Below, piece after piece: positions 43,242-52,677 of a DNA stretch of 64,000 nt. Within the stretch, counting starts at the first letter, position 1; each line of letters starts with the position of its first letter. The DNA is from Acidobacteria bacterium Ga0077551 (GTDB lineage Bacteria; Pseudomonadota; Alphaproteobacteria; Caulobacterales; Hyphomonadaceae). The translations under genes were made by a program, and so were the position numbers. Under the pieces are notes generated by a model. The model made no database searches and was not told where the DNA came from. It saw nothing but the letters and a program-made list of their open reading frames with translations. The stretch is from positions 17,380-81,379 of the forward strand of contig LNFC01000025.1 of the NCBI GenBank assembly GCA_001464545.1. The letters run 5' to 3'.

Positions 43242-43787
43242 GTGAAAAGACTAGGTATGCCGAGCACCGGACGAAATTCCATGGCAGAAATCATGACTGT
43301 GCTTGTCACGGTCGCCATGTGGATCGTGGGGGCGATGGGCGTCATCGGCATCCCCGTTCTGGCGATCGGCCTGATGGCAAGCCTGTCCGGCGGCAGCACC
43401 GAAGTCTCCGGCATCAAGGCGCTGGCGGACGGCGTGATGCCGGGCCAGCTGGTCATCGGCCTGGCAGGCCTCGCGGTGATCGTGCCCGGCGTCATCTTCA
43501 TCTGCCTCCAGCTGCGCCGCATCTTGCTGACACTCGCGGACGGCGACCCCTTCGTGCCGGAAAACGCCAGCCGCCTGTCGCGGGTCGGTATCGCGATTGC
43601 GGCGATGGAACTGATCCGCATAGCGGTGGTTATGGTGGTGTCGACCATGCCAAGCCTTGTCGGTGATGAGCCACCACGCCTCTCGACTCAGTTCATACTG
43701 TGGATCTCGGTTGCCGCGCTGTTTGTGCTTTCCCAAGTTTTCCGTGAAGGCACCCGCCTGCGCGATGAAGAAAAAATGACGATCTGA
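43242..43787 (+). CDS. DUF2975 membrane protein
   Basis: The product has up to 181 residues with four hydrophobic helices: VLVTVAMWIVGAMGVIGIP, a second near residue 75, then MELIRIAVVMVVSTM and LWISVAALFVLSQVF. The closing REGTRLRDEEKMTI is the DUF2975 hallmark, normally followed by a small XRE regulator as here (16-base gap). The GTG at 43242 has AAGGA upstream; ATGs at 43257 and 43281 are alternatives. Function is unknown. Confidence 0.78.
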   Translation: MKRLGMPSTGRNSMAEIMTVLVTVAMWIVGAMGVIGIPVLAIGLMASLSGGSTEVSGIKALADGVMPGQLVIGLAGLAVIVPGVIFICLQLRRILLTLADGDPFVPENASRLSRVGIAIAAMELIRIAVVMVVSTMPSLVGDEPPRLSTQFILWISVAALFVLSQVFREGTRLRDEEKMTI

Positions 43788-43803
43788 GGAGCGCCATCAA
43801 CAC

Positions 43804-44043
43804 ATGACCATCCGCGTGACCCTCGACCGCGTGCTCCTCGAGCGCCGCATGTCCCTGACAGAGCTGTCGGAACGTGTCGGCGTCACCCTCGCCAACCTCT
43901 CCATCCTGAAGACCGGCAAGGCCAAGGCCATCCGGTTTTCCACCCTCGAGGCGCTCTGCCGCGAACTGAAATGCCAGCCCGGAGACATCCTCGTGTTCGA
44001 CACTGAAGACGAGGAAGGCCAGCGCCGCGTCGCGGCCGAATAG
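43804..44043 (+). CDS. XRE-family regulator of the YozG type
   Basis: The 79-aa helix-turn-helix protein reads VTLDRVLLERRMSLTELSER, VGVTLANLSILKTGKAKAIR and FSTLEALCRELKCQPGDIL. This is the classical partner of DUF2975 proteins. It presumably represses the two-gene unit. The gene starts 16 bases after the DUF2975 gene. It is the second XRE/membrane-protein pair in this window, the other being at 1505-2235. Confidence 0.9.
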   Translation: MTIRVTLDRVLLERRMSLTELSERVGVTLANLSILKTGKAKAIRFSTLEALCRELKCQPGDILVFDTEDEEGQRRVAAE

Positions 44044-44111
44044 TTTCTTCTTCCGCTCCAGAGAAAACAAAGGCATCCTGCCGGGGCAACGTTTGATGCC
44101 CTGAAAGGACT

Positions 44112-44858
44112 ATGGCCAAGTCACCGGAACCCGATACCTCTCCGCTTGACCGCCTGCGCCGCGCCGTGAGCGCGGCGACCGACTTGCCGCAAATCCAGTT
44201 TGCGATGGAATCCTACGCGCCGAGCGTCCGCATCAAGATGCTCAGCTACAGTCACTATCCCCCGGTCGGCGCCGTCGATTTTGGTCCGGACATCCGGGTC
44301 TACAATTTCGGCTGGCCCGCGAGCTGGGTCGAGACCTACTGGAGGTCGGACTATATCCATATAGACCCTGTGCCTCGCATCGCCGCACGCCGCACGCTGC
44401 CCTTCTGGTGGTCAGAGGTCGAGAAGATGGCGACGCTCGATGCCGAGGAACGTGCCTATATCGACAACATCCGGGCCCAGCGTTTCGGGCCGGGACTCGC
44501 GATCCCGGTCTTCGGCCCCAACGGGCGCAACGGCTATTATGCAGCCGGTATCGGCAACGATGTGCCCCTGCTGGACGAGCGGGAAATCGCCGAGCTGCAT
44601 GCCGCCTGCCAGCTCGCTCACCTTCGCTGCTGTGACATCATCCTCGAGGCCCTGCCCGGGCAGGTGAGCCTGTCGGAGCGCGAGCGCCAGATCCTCGGCT
44701 TCGTGGTCCGCGGCCATTCCAACCAGATGATCGCGGCCCAGCTGAGCATCTCGTCCAACACGGTCGACACGTATGTCCGGCGGTGTTTCGACAAGCTCGA
44801 CGTGCATGACCGTGTAACGGCCGGCCTGCGGGGTCTGGCGCTGGGTCTCGTCGCCTGA
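44112..44858 (+). CDS. LuxR-type regulator with autoinducer-binding domain (LuxR solo)
   Basis: The 248-aa protein has an N-terminal autoinducer-binding domain and a C-terminal LuxR helix-turn-helix (LSERERQILGFVVRGHSNQM, then SSNTVDTYVRRCFDKL). Residues conserved for acyl-homoserine lactone binding appear present: W in ASWVETYW, D-P in YIHIDPVP, W in LPFWWSEV and G in FGPGLAIPV. No luxI synthase is in the window, so it may sense signals made elsewhere or by other species. AAAGGA precedes the ATG. Confidence 0.9.
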   Translation: MAKSPEPDTSPLDRLRRAVSAATDLPQIQFAMESYAPSVRIKMLSYSHYPPVGAVDFGPDIRVYNFGWPASWVETYWRSDYIHIDPVPRIAARRTLPFWWSEVEKMATLDAEERAYIDNIRAQRFGPGLAIPVFGPNGRNGYYAAGIGNDVPLLDEREIAELHAACQLAHLRCCDIILEALPGQVSLSERERQILGFVVRGHSNQMIAAQLSISSNTVDTYVRRCFDKLDVHDRVTAGLRGLALGLVA

Positions 44859-44943
44859 CGGACAGGATGTCGCAGGGAGAAATGGCCACGGTGTCATGGT
44901 TTCCCGTGGCAAGCGAGTGTCGCGCCGGGGCTACACGCGCGCC

Positions 44944-45255
44944 ATGAACTGGATACACATCATTAACGACGAACTGCCGCGCCTTCGGCTCTACGCTTCT
45001 GCGATCTTTGGCGGCCCGGCGGAAGGCGATCTGGCCGTCGAAGCCGCACTCGGCGACCTGTTCGAAGGCCACCTCGCGGACCCGCTTGACCGTGCCCTGC
45101 TGTACCGGCTGCTCGACCGTCAGGCCCGGTCACTGGCGGGTATGCCGGCGAGTGAGCGCGTGGAGCTGTTGAAACATCTCGCCGGCTTCGAGGCCGACGA
45201 GGCGCACGGCATCGTCCAATGGGACAGTCTGTCCCCACTGCGTTCGGTCAGCTGA
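44944..45255 (+). CDS. Small protein resembling the sigma-like domain of PhyR
   Basis: The 103-aa product reads INDELPRLRLYASAIFGGPA, then EGDLAVEAALGDL, ALLYRLLDRQARSL and ERVELLKHLAGFEADEAHGI. The first part resembles the LPxLRRYARALTG-x-x-x-GD start of the PhyR sigma-like domain. The last part resembles the sigma-4-like helix pair, L-x(4)-R-x-x-LL-x(4)-GF-x(4)-A. PhyR carries this domain fused to a receiver domain and uses it to titrate the anti-sigma factor NepR; no receiver is present here. The similarity was judged by eye. The ATG at 44944 was chosen because the pattern starts right after it. Confidence 0.55.
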   Translation: MNWIHIINDELPRLRLYASAIFGGPAEGDLAVEAALGDLFEGHLADPLDRALLYRLLDRQARSLAGMPASERVELLKHLAGFEADEAHGIVQWDSLSPLRSVS

Positions 45256-45310
45256 GCAAACTGAATAATAATTGAATCGGCCGGGAACCAATCGCGCATC
45301 AGCGCGTCGT

Positions 45311-45814
45311 ATGTCGATGGATATCCTGAAAACCGCGTCTGCGCTCGTCTCCGTTTGCCTTTTGGCCGCTTGCGGCGGCGGGGGAACCGAAGTCGGGGAA
45401 TTCAAGAACGACTGGACCGGCAATGAGATCAAGATCATGCAGCTGCAGGATCCGAAGGTGGCCGGCGTGGTCTGCCACCTCGCGCATTTCGACCGCGGCG
45501 TGTGGGACCGGCTCGGCAAGGGCAACTGGTTCGAGAACCCGTCGAACTCCTCGATCTCCTGCCTCCAGTCCGGCCCAATCAAGGTCGGCCGGATCGACAC
45601 CGACAAGTCCGGCGAGGAAGTCTTCGACCAGAGCCAGAGCCTCGTGTTCAAGCAGCTCGCCGTGCGCCGCATCTATGACGCGAGCAGCGACAGCCTGATC
45701 TACGTCTCCTTCAGCCGCACCATCGTCGATGGCTCCGCCAAGATGAGCTTGTCCACCGTGCCGCTCTACGGACAGGAAGTGACCTGGACGGGCGCCAAGC
45801 CAGCCGCCGAATAG
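45311..45814 (+). CDS. creA: CreA-family lipoprotein
   Basis: The 167-aa protein has an N-terminal signal ending with the lipobox LLAACGGG. The mature domain is the CreA family: EVGEFKNDWTGNEIKIMQLQ, DPKVAGVVCHLAHFDRG and SSISCLQSGPI, with two conserved cysteines, then VFKQLAVRRIYD. CreA proteins are periplasmic and of unknown function. The gene closes the plus-strand insert and is convergent with rph, one base apart. Confidence 0.85.
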   Translation: MSMDILKTASALVSVCLLAACGGGGTEVGEFKNDWTGNEIKIMQLQDPKVAGVVCHLAHFDRGVWDRLGKGNWFENPSNSSISCLQSGPIKVGRIDTDKSGEEVFDQSQSLVFKQLAVRRIYDASSDSLIYVSFSRTIVDGSAKMSLSTVPLYGQEVTWTGAKPAAE

Positions 45815-45815
45815 T

Positions 45816-46556
45816 TTAGCCGATCGCCAAACGTTGGGCGGCAAACAGCTCGTCGCAGCCCTTCTCCGCCAGCACCATCATCGCGTCGAGTTCGGGCCGC
45901 GTCATCGGGCGAGACTCGCCCGTGCCCTGCACTTCGATGAAGCCGCCATCCGAACTCATCACGACATTCATGTCCGCCTCGCCGCCGGAATCCTCCGGAT
46001 AATCGACATCGAGGACAGGGTGGTTCTGGAACAGCCCGACCGAGATGGCCGCTGCCTGCTTGAGCACCGGGCTCGTCTTGATGACGCCTTCCGTCTGCAG
46101 ATACTTGCAGGCGAGCGCCAGCGCCACGAAGCCGCCCGTAATCGAGGCCGTACGCGTGCCGCCATCGGCCTGCACCACGTCACAGTCGATGGTGATCGTG
46201 TTCTCGCCGAGCGCGGTGAGATCGATGACCGACCGCATCGAGCGGCCGATCAGGCGCTGGATTTCCTGCGTACGGCCGGATTGCTTGCCCTGCGCCGCCT
46301 CCCGGCGTCCGCGCGTGTGGGTCGCGCGCGGCAGCATGCCGTACTCCCCGGTCACCCAGCCTGCGCCCTTCCCCTTCATCCAGCCCGGCACACCCTTTTC
46401 CCAGCTGGCGGTGCACAGCACATGGGTGTGGCCGAACTTCGCGAGGCAGGAGCCCTCGGCATACCGGGTGACCCCGGTTTCGAGGGAAATCGGGCGCAAC
46501 TGATCGAAAGCGCGGCCGGAAGGGCGGAGAAGAGTGGTCGTGGCACTGGGCATCAT
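45816..46556 (-). CDS. rph: Ribonuclease PH
   Basis: The 246-aa phosphorolytic exonuclease trims tRNA 3' ends. It shows [20 protein letters not shown], the RPRATHTR-like stretch [40 protein letters not shown] and [20 protein letters not shown]. Length is normal. A second ATG three bases downstream is equally possible. It is divergent from fhs and would usually be followed by rdgB. Confidence 0.95.
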   Translation of the reverse strand: MMPSATTTLLRPSGRAFDQLRPISLETGVTRYAEGSCLAKFGHTHVLCTASWEKGVPGWMKGKGAGWVTGEYGMLPRATHTRGRREAAQGKQSGRTQEIQRLIGRSMRSVIDLTALGENTITIDCDVVQADGGTRTASITGGFVALALACKYLQTEGVIKTSPVLKQAAAISVGLFQNHPVLDVDYPEDSGGEADMNVVMSSDGGFIEVQGTGESRPMTRPELDAMMVLAEKGCDELFAAQRLAIG

Positions 46557-46643
46557 GCGGAATCCTTATAGGTTGCGGCCTGATTTGCGGGTTTTGTGCA
46601 GCGTGTCCACTCCAAAGGACGCGCCCAAGGAGTATCGCCGGAC

Positions 46644-48314
46644 ATGGCTAATGACATCGAGATTGCGCGCGCGGCGAAGAAACGCCCCATCAGCGAGGTG
46701 GCGGCACGCCTTGGTATTCCGGCCGAGGACATCATCCCCTATGGCCACGACAAGGCGAAAGTCTCCGCCCGCTTCATCAAGGACCTGCGCCCGCAGAACC
46801 TCGGAAAGCTGATCCTCGTCACCGCGATCAACCCGACCGCGGCCGGCGAAGGCAAGACGACGACCTCCGTGGGCCTTGCCGACGCGCTGAGCCGGATCGG
46901 CGAGAAGACGATGCTCTGCCTGCGCGAGCCTTCGCTCGGCCCCTGCTTCGGCATGAAGGGCGGCGCCACCGGCGGCGGCCTCTCGCAGGTCGTACCGATG
47001 GACGAGATCAACCTCCACTTCACCGGCGATTTCCACGCCATCACCTCGGCGCACAACCTGCTCGCCGCGATGGTCGACAACCACATCCACTGGAACCATG
47101 AACCGCGCATCGATCCTGGCCGCGTCACCTGGCGCCGGGTGATGGACATGAATGACCGTAGCCTGAGGAATGTTGTCTCCGGCCTCGGCGGGCCCGGCAA
47201 CGGCTCGCCCTCGGAAACCGGTTTCGACATCACGGTCGCCTCCGAAGTGATGGCGATCCTCTGCCTCGCCAAGGATGCCGCCGATCTTGAGGCGCGCCTC
47301 GCCTGCATCATCGTCGGCTACACGCGCGACCGCGCCGCCGTCACCGCCGCCGACATCAAGGCCGTCGGCGCCATGATGGTGCTGCTGAAGGACGCGATGC
47401 AGCCGAACCTCGTCCAGACACTGGAGAACAACCCGGCCTTCATCCATGGCGGCCCCTTCGCGAACATTGCACATGGCTGCAACTCCGTGATCGCCACACG
47501 CGCGGCCTTGTACATGGCCGACTATGTGGTGACCGAAGCCGGCTTCGGCGCCGATCTCGGCGCCGAGAAATTCCTCAACATCAAGTGCCGGCAAGCCAAT
47601 CTCGTGCCGGACGCCGCCGTGCTGGTGGCAACCGTCCGTGCCCTGAAGATGCACGGCGGCCTCGCCAAGGACGACCTGGCGATGGTCAGCTACAGCGCCC
47701 TCGAATCCGGACTCGCCAACCTTGGCCGGCATATCGAGAACCTGCGCCTCTTCGGCCTGCCGGTCGTCGTCGCCATCAACCGCTTCACCACCGATACCTC
47801 TGCCGAAATAACGGCCATAGAAAGTTATTGCGCAAAGCTCGGCGTGCCGGTGGCGCTGTGCACCCACTGGGCCGAAGGCGGGCGCGGCGCTGAGGCACTC
47901 GCCCGCGCCGTCACCGAACTCACGGCCCGCCGGGCCGAGCCGTTCAAACTTCTGTACCCGGACGACATGCCCCTGTTCGATAAGATCGAGACGGTAGCCC
48001 GGCGCATCTACCGCGCCGAACGGGTCGAGACGACGCGCGCCGTCCTCAACCAGCTGAAGGCCTGGGAAGCCGCCGGGTTCGGCAAGCTGCCGGTCTGCAT
48101 GGCGAAGACCCAGTACAGCTTCTCGACCGACCCGGCCCTGCTCGGCGCGCCGGAAGGCCATGTCGTGCGCCTGCGCGAGGTGCGCCTGTCGGCCGGAGCC
48201 GGCTTCGTTGCGGCGATCTGCGGGGACATCATGACCATGCCGGGCCTGCCCCGCCACCCCGCCGCCGAGATCATGCACCTGAACGCCGCCGGCCAGATCG
48301 AAGGGCTCAACTGA
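46644..48314 (+). CDS. fhs: Formate-tetrahydrofolate ligase
   Basis: The 556-aa enzyme makes 10-formyl-tetrahydrofolate from formate, ATP and tetrahydrofolate, feeding one-carbon metabolism. The ATP site is [20 protein letters not shown] near residue 65, followed by [20 protein letters not shown] and [33 protein letters not shown] and the C-terminal [15 protein letters not shown] are also typical. The start was set at [12 protein letters not shown], the family start; earlier in-frame codons are unlikely. Confidence 0.96.
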   Translation: MANDIEIARAAKKRPISEVAARLGIPAEDIIPYGHDKAKVSARFIKDLRPQNLGKLILVTAINPTAAGEGKTTTSVGLADALSRIGEKTMLCLREPSLGPCFGMKGGATGGGLSQVVPMDEINLHFTGDFHAITSAHNLLAAMVDNHIHWNHEPRIDPGRVTWRRVMDMNDRSLRNVVSGLGGPGNGSPSETGFDITVASEVMAILCLAKDAADLEARLACIIVGYTRDRAAVTAADIKAVGAMMVLLKDAMQPNLVQTLENNPAFIHGGPFANIAHGCNSVIATRAALYMADYVVTEAGFGADLGAEKFLNIKCRQANLVPDAAVLVATVRALKMHGGLAKDDLAMVSYSALESGLANLGRHIENLRLFGLPVVVAINRFTTDTSAEITAIESYCAKLGVPVALCTHWAEGGRGAEALARAVTELTARRAEPFKLLYPDDMPLFDKIETVARRIYRAERVETTRAVLNQLKAWEAAGFGKLPVCMAKTQYSFSTDPALLGAPEGHVVRLREVRLSAGAGFVAAICGDIMTMPGLPRHPAAEIMHLNAAGQIEGLN

Positions 48315-48370
48315 TTTGCGGCCTGCGCAGCGGCTGGCCTATTGAACAGTCGGCGTGCGCTCCTTACTCC

Positions 48371-49468
48371 ATGAGCATGGCCGAACGGTTCGAGACCAAT
48401 TCCCTCATGCAGCGCCTCGACCAGCGCTCCCGCGACATATTCCGGGAGATCGTCGAAGGCTACCTGGCCACCGGTGAGCCGGTCGGCTCGCGTACGCTGT
48501 CGAAAAGCGGCATCCAGCTCTCCCCCGCCTCGATCCGCAACGTGATGGCCGACCTGACCGAGCTCGGCCTGCTCGACGCCCCCCACATCTCCGCCGGACG
48601 CGCCCCGACCCACCGGGGCCTGCGCCTCTTCGTCGATGGCTTCCTCGAATACGGGGAGCCCTCGAAACTCGACAAGAAAACCATCGACGACCGCCTCGCC
48701 GCTGCAGGCGCCGACTTTGAAAGCGTGCTCGGCGAGGCCTCCAGCATCCTCTCGGGCCTCACCGGCGGCGCCGGCCTCGTCTCCTCGCCCACCCGCGACG
48801 CCCCGGTCCGGCATGTCGAATTCGTCCCCCTCGCCGGCGGCGACGCACTGTGCGTGCTGGTCACCGAGGACGGCGATGTCGAGAACCGCTTCCTCAAGGT
48901 CCCCGAAGGCCTGCCTCTCACCACGCTGATCGAGGCCGGCAACTATCTCTCCACCCGCCTCAAGGGCCGCACTCTCGCGGAAGCGACAAACGAGGTCCGG
49001 GAGGAACTGCGCACCCGCCGCGCCGCGCTCGACACCGCCGCCACCGCCCTCGTCGAGGCCGGTCTCGCCCAATGGGGCGGCGACGCGCCGGGCCGGGGCC
49101 GCAGCCTGATCGTGCGCGGCCGCGCCAACCTCCTCGAAGACGCCAAGGCGGCCGAGGACCTCGACCGGGTGCGCCAGCTGTTCAACGAGCTGGAGCGCCA
49201 GCAGAGCCTGCTGGAAATCCTCGACACCACGCGCGACGCCGAAGGCGTGCGCCTGTTTATCGGCGCCGAGAACAGGCTTTTTCCGCTCTCGGGTTCAAGT
49301 GTGATTGTGGCTCCCTATATGGGGGGCACGAAGCAGGTGATCGGGGCACTCGGCGTGATCGGGCCAACGCGGCTCAACTATGCCCGGGTCATCCCGATGG
49401 TGGATTATACCGCGAAAGTGGTCGGCGAGATTCTCGCGGGCCGGCGCGGCAAGGATGGAAAGTCATGA
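48371..49468 (+). CDS. hrcA: Heat-inducible transcription repressor HrcA
   Basis: The 365-aa repressor has the N-terminal winged helix ([60 protein letters not shown]). A large GAF-like domain ends with [19 protein letters not shown]. HrcA represses groESL or hrcA operons through CIRCE elements; I found no CIRCE in this window. Its stop overlaps the grpE start (ATGA), the usual hrcA-grpE order in alphaproteobacteria. Confidence 0.95.
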   Translation: MSMAERFETNSLMQRLDQRSRDIFREIVEGYLATGEPVGSRTLSKSGIQLSPASIRNVMADLTELGLLDAPHISAGRAPTHRGLRLFVDGFLEYGEPSKLDKKTIDDRLAAAGADFESVLGEASSILSGLTGGAGLVSSPTRDAPVRHVEFVPLAGGDALCVLVTEDGDVENRFLKVPEGLPLTTLIEAGNYLSTRLKGRTLAEATNEVREELRTRRAALDTAATALVEAGLAQWGGDAPGRGRSLIVRGRANLLEDAKAAEDLDRVRQLFNELERQQSLLEILDTTRDAEGVRLFIGAENRLFPLSGSSVIVAPYMGGTKQVIGALGVIGPTRLNYARVIPMVDYTAKVVGEILAGRRGKDGKS

Positions 49469-50028
49469 GCGACACAACGAACGAGAACGAAACCGCCGAT
49501 CTTGAAGCAGCGCCCGAAGCGGCTGCGGACACCGCAGCACCGTCGCCTGAAGAGGTGATCGCCCGGCTGGAGACCGAGAAGGAAGAGCTGCGCACGCAGT
49601 TCCTCCGGCTCTATGCGGACCTCGACAACACCCGCAAACGGGCCGAGCGCGAAGTCTCCGAAGCCCGCGTCTATGGAATCGGCAAGTTCGCCGGCGACCT
49701 CCTGAACGTCGCCGACAACCTCGCCCGAGCCCTCGCCGCCTTGCCGGACGCCGACCGCGGCACGCTCACCGAAGCGGGCAAGAACCTGCTCGGCGGCATC
49801 GAGATGACACAGAAGGAACTGCACACCGTCTTCACGCGCCACAATGTGCTGGAGATCGATGCGGCCCCGGGCAGCACGTTCGACCCGAACGTCCACCAGG
49901 CTGTCGCGCAGATCCCCTCCCCGCATCCGTCCGGCACCATCGCCGAACTCTTCCAGCCCGGCTGGCGTATCGGCGAGCGGACGCTGAGGGCGGCCATGGT
50001 GGCGGTGAGCCTCGGCCAGGCGAACTAG
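49465..50028 (+). CDS. grpE: Nucleotide exchange factor GrpE
   Basis: The 187-aa DnaK cochaperone has an acidic disordered start, a long coiled coil ([20 protein letters not shown]) and the GrpE signature [20 protein letters not shown], ending LRAAMVAVS. It accelerates ADP release from DnaK. Translation is coupled to hrcA. Its partner dnaK lies 4.3 kb downstream, separated by minus-strand genes. Confidence 0.95.
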   Translation: MSDTTNENETADLEAAPEAAADTAAPSPEEVIARLETEKEELRTQFLRLYADLDNTRKRAEREVSEARVYGIGKFAGDLLNVADNLARALAALPDADRGTLTEAGKNLLGGIEMTQKELHTVFTRHNVLEIDAAPGSTFDPNVHQAVAQIPSPHPSGTIAELFQPGWRIGERTLRAAMVAVSLGQAN

Positions 50029-50031
50029 GCG

Positions 50032-50730
50032 CTACGGCGCCAGCTCGCTCTTCTCGCCCGGCTCGGAAATCTGCTTGCCTTCGCTGCGCCCGGTGCGGAG
50101 TTCTTCCGCATACGCATGGTTCACGTCGCGGTGCCCGGCCTCGTCCTGACGCACGACGATCACCACATCGCGCAGCGTCGCGCCGGCGGGCAGTTTCCAG
50201 TAGTCGATCGCCACCTGCGGCGCGGGCGGATTCGGCAGGCGCCCGGAATCGATTTCGTTGAGATAGGACGTGTAGCTGATCACCGCCTCTTCCTCGAAAT
50301 ACCCGACCAGACGGTGCGCCGTGCGCGGCGCGAACAGGTAGAGCACGAAGAAGGCGTTGAAGAAGGCGCCCTGCGCAAAGATGATCAGAGCGCGCTCGAA
50401 CCAGTTGGGATGCGCCACCGCGATGAAGGTCATCAGGTGCATCCGCTCGTTCTCGGCCTCTTCGAGCAGCGTGTGGATCCAGCCCCGGTCGTCCTGGAAC
50501 TTCCGCAGGCTCTTCAGGTGGTTCAGCATCCCGCCGACCATGCCGGGCACGGCCGCCACCGTTTCCAGCACGACGGCCCGGTGCCCGTAGCGCTTGCGGA
50601 AAAACACATCCGCAAAGAAGCGCAGCATCTTGGTCAAGCCGTAAGCCACCCGGTCGGACATGTCCTGGGGGCTATGCCGGTACTCCAGCGGCATCGCAAG
50701 CGGGGAAGACTGGTCAAAAGCCATGGGCAT
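50032..50730 (-). CDS. aox: Alternative oxidase (cyanide-insensitive ubiquinol oxidase)
   Basis: The 232-aa di-iron membrane oxidase passes electrons from ubiquinol to oxygen without proton pumping. All iron ligand motifs are present: [16 protein letters not shown] near residue 98, [17 protein letters not shown] near residue 155, and [19 protein letters not shown] near residue 205. The start was set at [11 protein letters not shown]. It is convergent with grpE, three bases apart. Alternative oxidases are uncommon in bacteria and concentrated in marine alphaproteobacteria. Confidence 0.94.
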   Translation of the reverse strand: MPMAFDQSSPLAMPLEYRHSPQDMSDRVAYGLTKMLRFFADVFFRKRYGHRAVVLETVAAVPGMVGGMLNHLKSLRKFQDDRGWIHTLLEEAENERMHLMTFIAVAHPNWFERALIIFAQGAFFNAFFVLYLFAPRTAHRLVGYFEEEAVISYTSYLNEIDSGRLPNPPAPQVAIDYWKLPAGATLRDVVIVVRQDEAGHRDVNHAYAEELRTGRSEGKQISEPGEKSELAP

Positions 50731-50806
50731 CACCTCTGCTCCTGAAAATGGGCGACGGCGGCGTCCAGACAACCCTCCCTAGCCCGGACAAGCCGTCGCA
50801 GGCCCC

Positions 50807-51700
50807 CTACTGCCCCACGATCTTCCACGCCGTCACCGTCCCCGGTTCCCAGTTCGGCACGATCACGACATTTCCGAACACGGACAGATCATTCTGCAGG
50901 ATACCGTCGGCCTTAGTGTCAACCATCAGCGAGACGACGCCGTCTTCGCTGACATGATGAATCTCCCCCGGCCAGCTCGACACCAGATACCCGCCGCCCG
51001 GCACCAAGCCGACGCCGTCCGCATCCTTCATGCCGGCGGCGATCACCGTCTCGGCGCCCGGCCCGCGCATGTCGATCAGCTTGCCGTCGGTCATTGTCGT
51101 GATCAGCAACCGGTCGCCGTCGCCGAGGATGCCGTTGATGCCCGTCCAGTCTGCCGATGAGGCAAACGGCGACGCGCCGTCAGGCGTCACCTTGTGGATG
51201 GCCCCGGTGCCGGAATCGGAAACCAGGATATCGCCTTTCCATTCGGTCACATCATTCAGGAACTGCACCCCTTCGATCAGCACCTTGCCCTGGGACGCGC
51301 CAGTGGCGGCGTCGATCATCGCCACGCCGTCGCGGTCGGCGACGTAGAGCACGCCCTCCTTCACCACCATGCCGGTCGGCGCATGCAACCCCTCGGCAAA
51401 GCGCGCGGTCTCGAGCGAGCCATCCGCCTTCAGCTTCGAGACGTACCCGTTGCCGTCCAGCGCGCCGGAATCGCCCGGACCGATGTTCGAGATGAAGTAG
51501 CTGCCATCCGGCGCCAGCGCCGCGCCCTCCGGCTGCTCGAACCCGCTGGCCATCCAGACCAGCTCCAGCGCGCGCGCCTCGGGAATGGCGGTGTCGGCCT
51601 CCTCGGCCACGACAGAAACCTCCGCCGTCTCCTCCGGCGTGGGTCCGCCGCAGGCAGCCAGCACCAGAGCGGCAAGGGACGGGATAATGAGTGTGCGCAT
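50807..51700 (-). CDS. SMP-30/NHL-type beta-propeller lipoprotein
   Basis: The 297-aa protein starts with a lipoprotein signal (MRTLIIPSLAALVLAACGG). Repeated propeller blades follow, such as QPEGAALAPDGSYFISNIGP, HAPTGMVVKEGVLYVADRDG, LNDVTEWKGDILVSDSGTG and VGLVPGGGYLVSSWPGEI. This resembles gluconolactonase/SMP-30 and ATP/GTP-binding NHL proteins, but a catalytic assignment is not safe. It is likely periplasmic and anchored to a membrane. Confidence 0.8.
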   Translation of the reverse strand: MRTLIIPSLAALVLAACGGPTPEETAEVSVVAEEADTAIPEARALELVWMASGFEQPEGAALAPDGSYFISNIGPGDSGALDGNGYVSKLKADGSLETARFAEGLHAPTGMVVKEGVLYVADRDGVAMIDAATGASQGKVLIEGVQFLNDVTEWKGDILVSDSGTGAIHKVTPDGASPFASSADWTGINGILGDGDRLLITTMTDGKLIDMRGPGAETVIAAGMKDADGVGLVPGGGYLVSSWPGEIHHVSEDGVVSLMVDTKADGILQNDLSVFGNVVIVPNWEPGTVTAWKIVGQ

Positions 51701-51760
51701 GGTCAGGGCTCCGCATCGAAAGATGCCAAACCATGCCCGAAACCTGCCCGGCTGGCCAGC

Positions 51761-52597
51761 CTACAGGGCGCCTGCCTGTTCCTGCGCCTTGCCCCGCGCG
51801 CGCAGCATCTCCGCCCATTTGCGGAACGGATAAAGCGTCTGGGTCAAGAAGTCGTTCGCGGGATTGTCGGCGATGCCGGTCTGCACATCGATGGCCGAAC
51901 CCGGATTGTAATAGGTCCCGAACATCCGGTCGAAGACCGGGAAGATCGAGGCGAAGTTCTTGTCATAGGCCTCGGCCACATTCGCATGGTGCCAGCGGTG
52001 GAACTGCGGCGAAACGATCAGATCGCGGAAGATGCCATGATCCCAGTCGAGCTTCGAATGGACGTAGTGCTGATGCAGCCCCTTGATCAGCGCGAGACCG
52101 GCGATTTCCTCCAGCCGGAACCCCATCCAGGACGAAGTGAACACGAGGCAGCCGGCAATCACCACCTGCTCGGTGAAATGCCCGCGCGACCAGGAGAGAA
52201 AGTGCAGCTCCGGATCGGAATGGTGCACGGCATGCGCCGGCCACAGCACGCTGGTGTGCAGCATACGGTGCACCCAGTAGAGGCTGAAATCATAGACGAC
52301 GAGCGCAGCCAGCGCTTTCACCGCGAGCGGCACGCTGTCCCACGCCGCCGCATCCAGCACCGGCAGGCCGAGCCAGGTGTAGAACACCGCCAGCGGCGCG
52401 ATCAGGACCAGATACATCGCGCCGTTCAGGCTGGTGAACTGAACGATCAGGAAATTCGTGATCGCGCTCTGGCGCAACGATTTCGGCCAATGCAGCGCCG
52501 CGCGCCCCCGCGACAGGAACGCCAACACGGTAAACACGATTGTGAGCCCCGCCAGAACGGCGACTTGCCAGGCGATTCCCGCCAAAAAGTCCTGCAT
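51761..52597 (-). CDS. Sterol desaturase/fatty acid hydroxylase family protein
   Basis: The 278-aa membrane protein has the di-iron histidine clusters of the family: HRMLHT, HAVHHSDPE and HRWHHAN, plus further His residues (HQHYVHSK). Several helices surround them. Members hydroxylate or desaturate lipids such as sterols, carotenoids or fatty acids. The start was set at the ATG; a GTG directly before it is possible. The substrate is unknown. Confidence 0.87.
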   Translation of the reverse strand: MQDFLAGIAWQVAVLAGLTIVFTVLAFLSRGRAALHWPKSLRQSAITNFLIVQFTSLNGAMYLVLIAPLAVFYTWLGLPVLDAAAWDSVPLAVKALAALVVYDFSLYWVHRMLHTSVLWPAHAVHHSDPELHFLSWSRGHFTEQVVIAGCLVFTSSWMGFRLEEIAGLALIKGLHQHYVHSKLDWDHGIFRDLIVSPQFHRWHHANVAEAYDKNFASIFPVFDRMFGTYYNPGSAIDVQTGIADNPANDFLTQTLYPFRKWAEMLRARGKAQEQAGAL

Positions 52598-52677
52598 CAC
52601 ATCACCCGGCGGCTTGTTTTCATCAGCCTTTAGCGACGTGGTTTAGCAGGGTTGCCTTAAGAATTCCTGATCCGGCC

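Noticed and set aside
45284..45308. GGAAC-N16-CGTC resembling a general-stress promoter before creA
   Set aside because: The -10 element has a mismatch and would lie only two bases before the creA start, leaving no room for transcription initiation.
48315..48370. Search for a CIRCE element ahead of hrcA, and likewise ahead of dnaK
   Set aside because: No TTAGCACTC-N9-GAGTGCTAA-like repeat is present in either upstream region.
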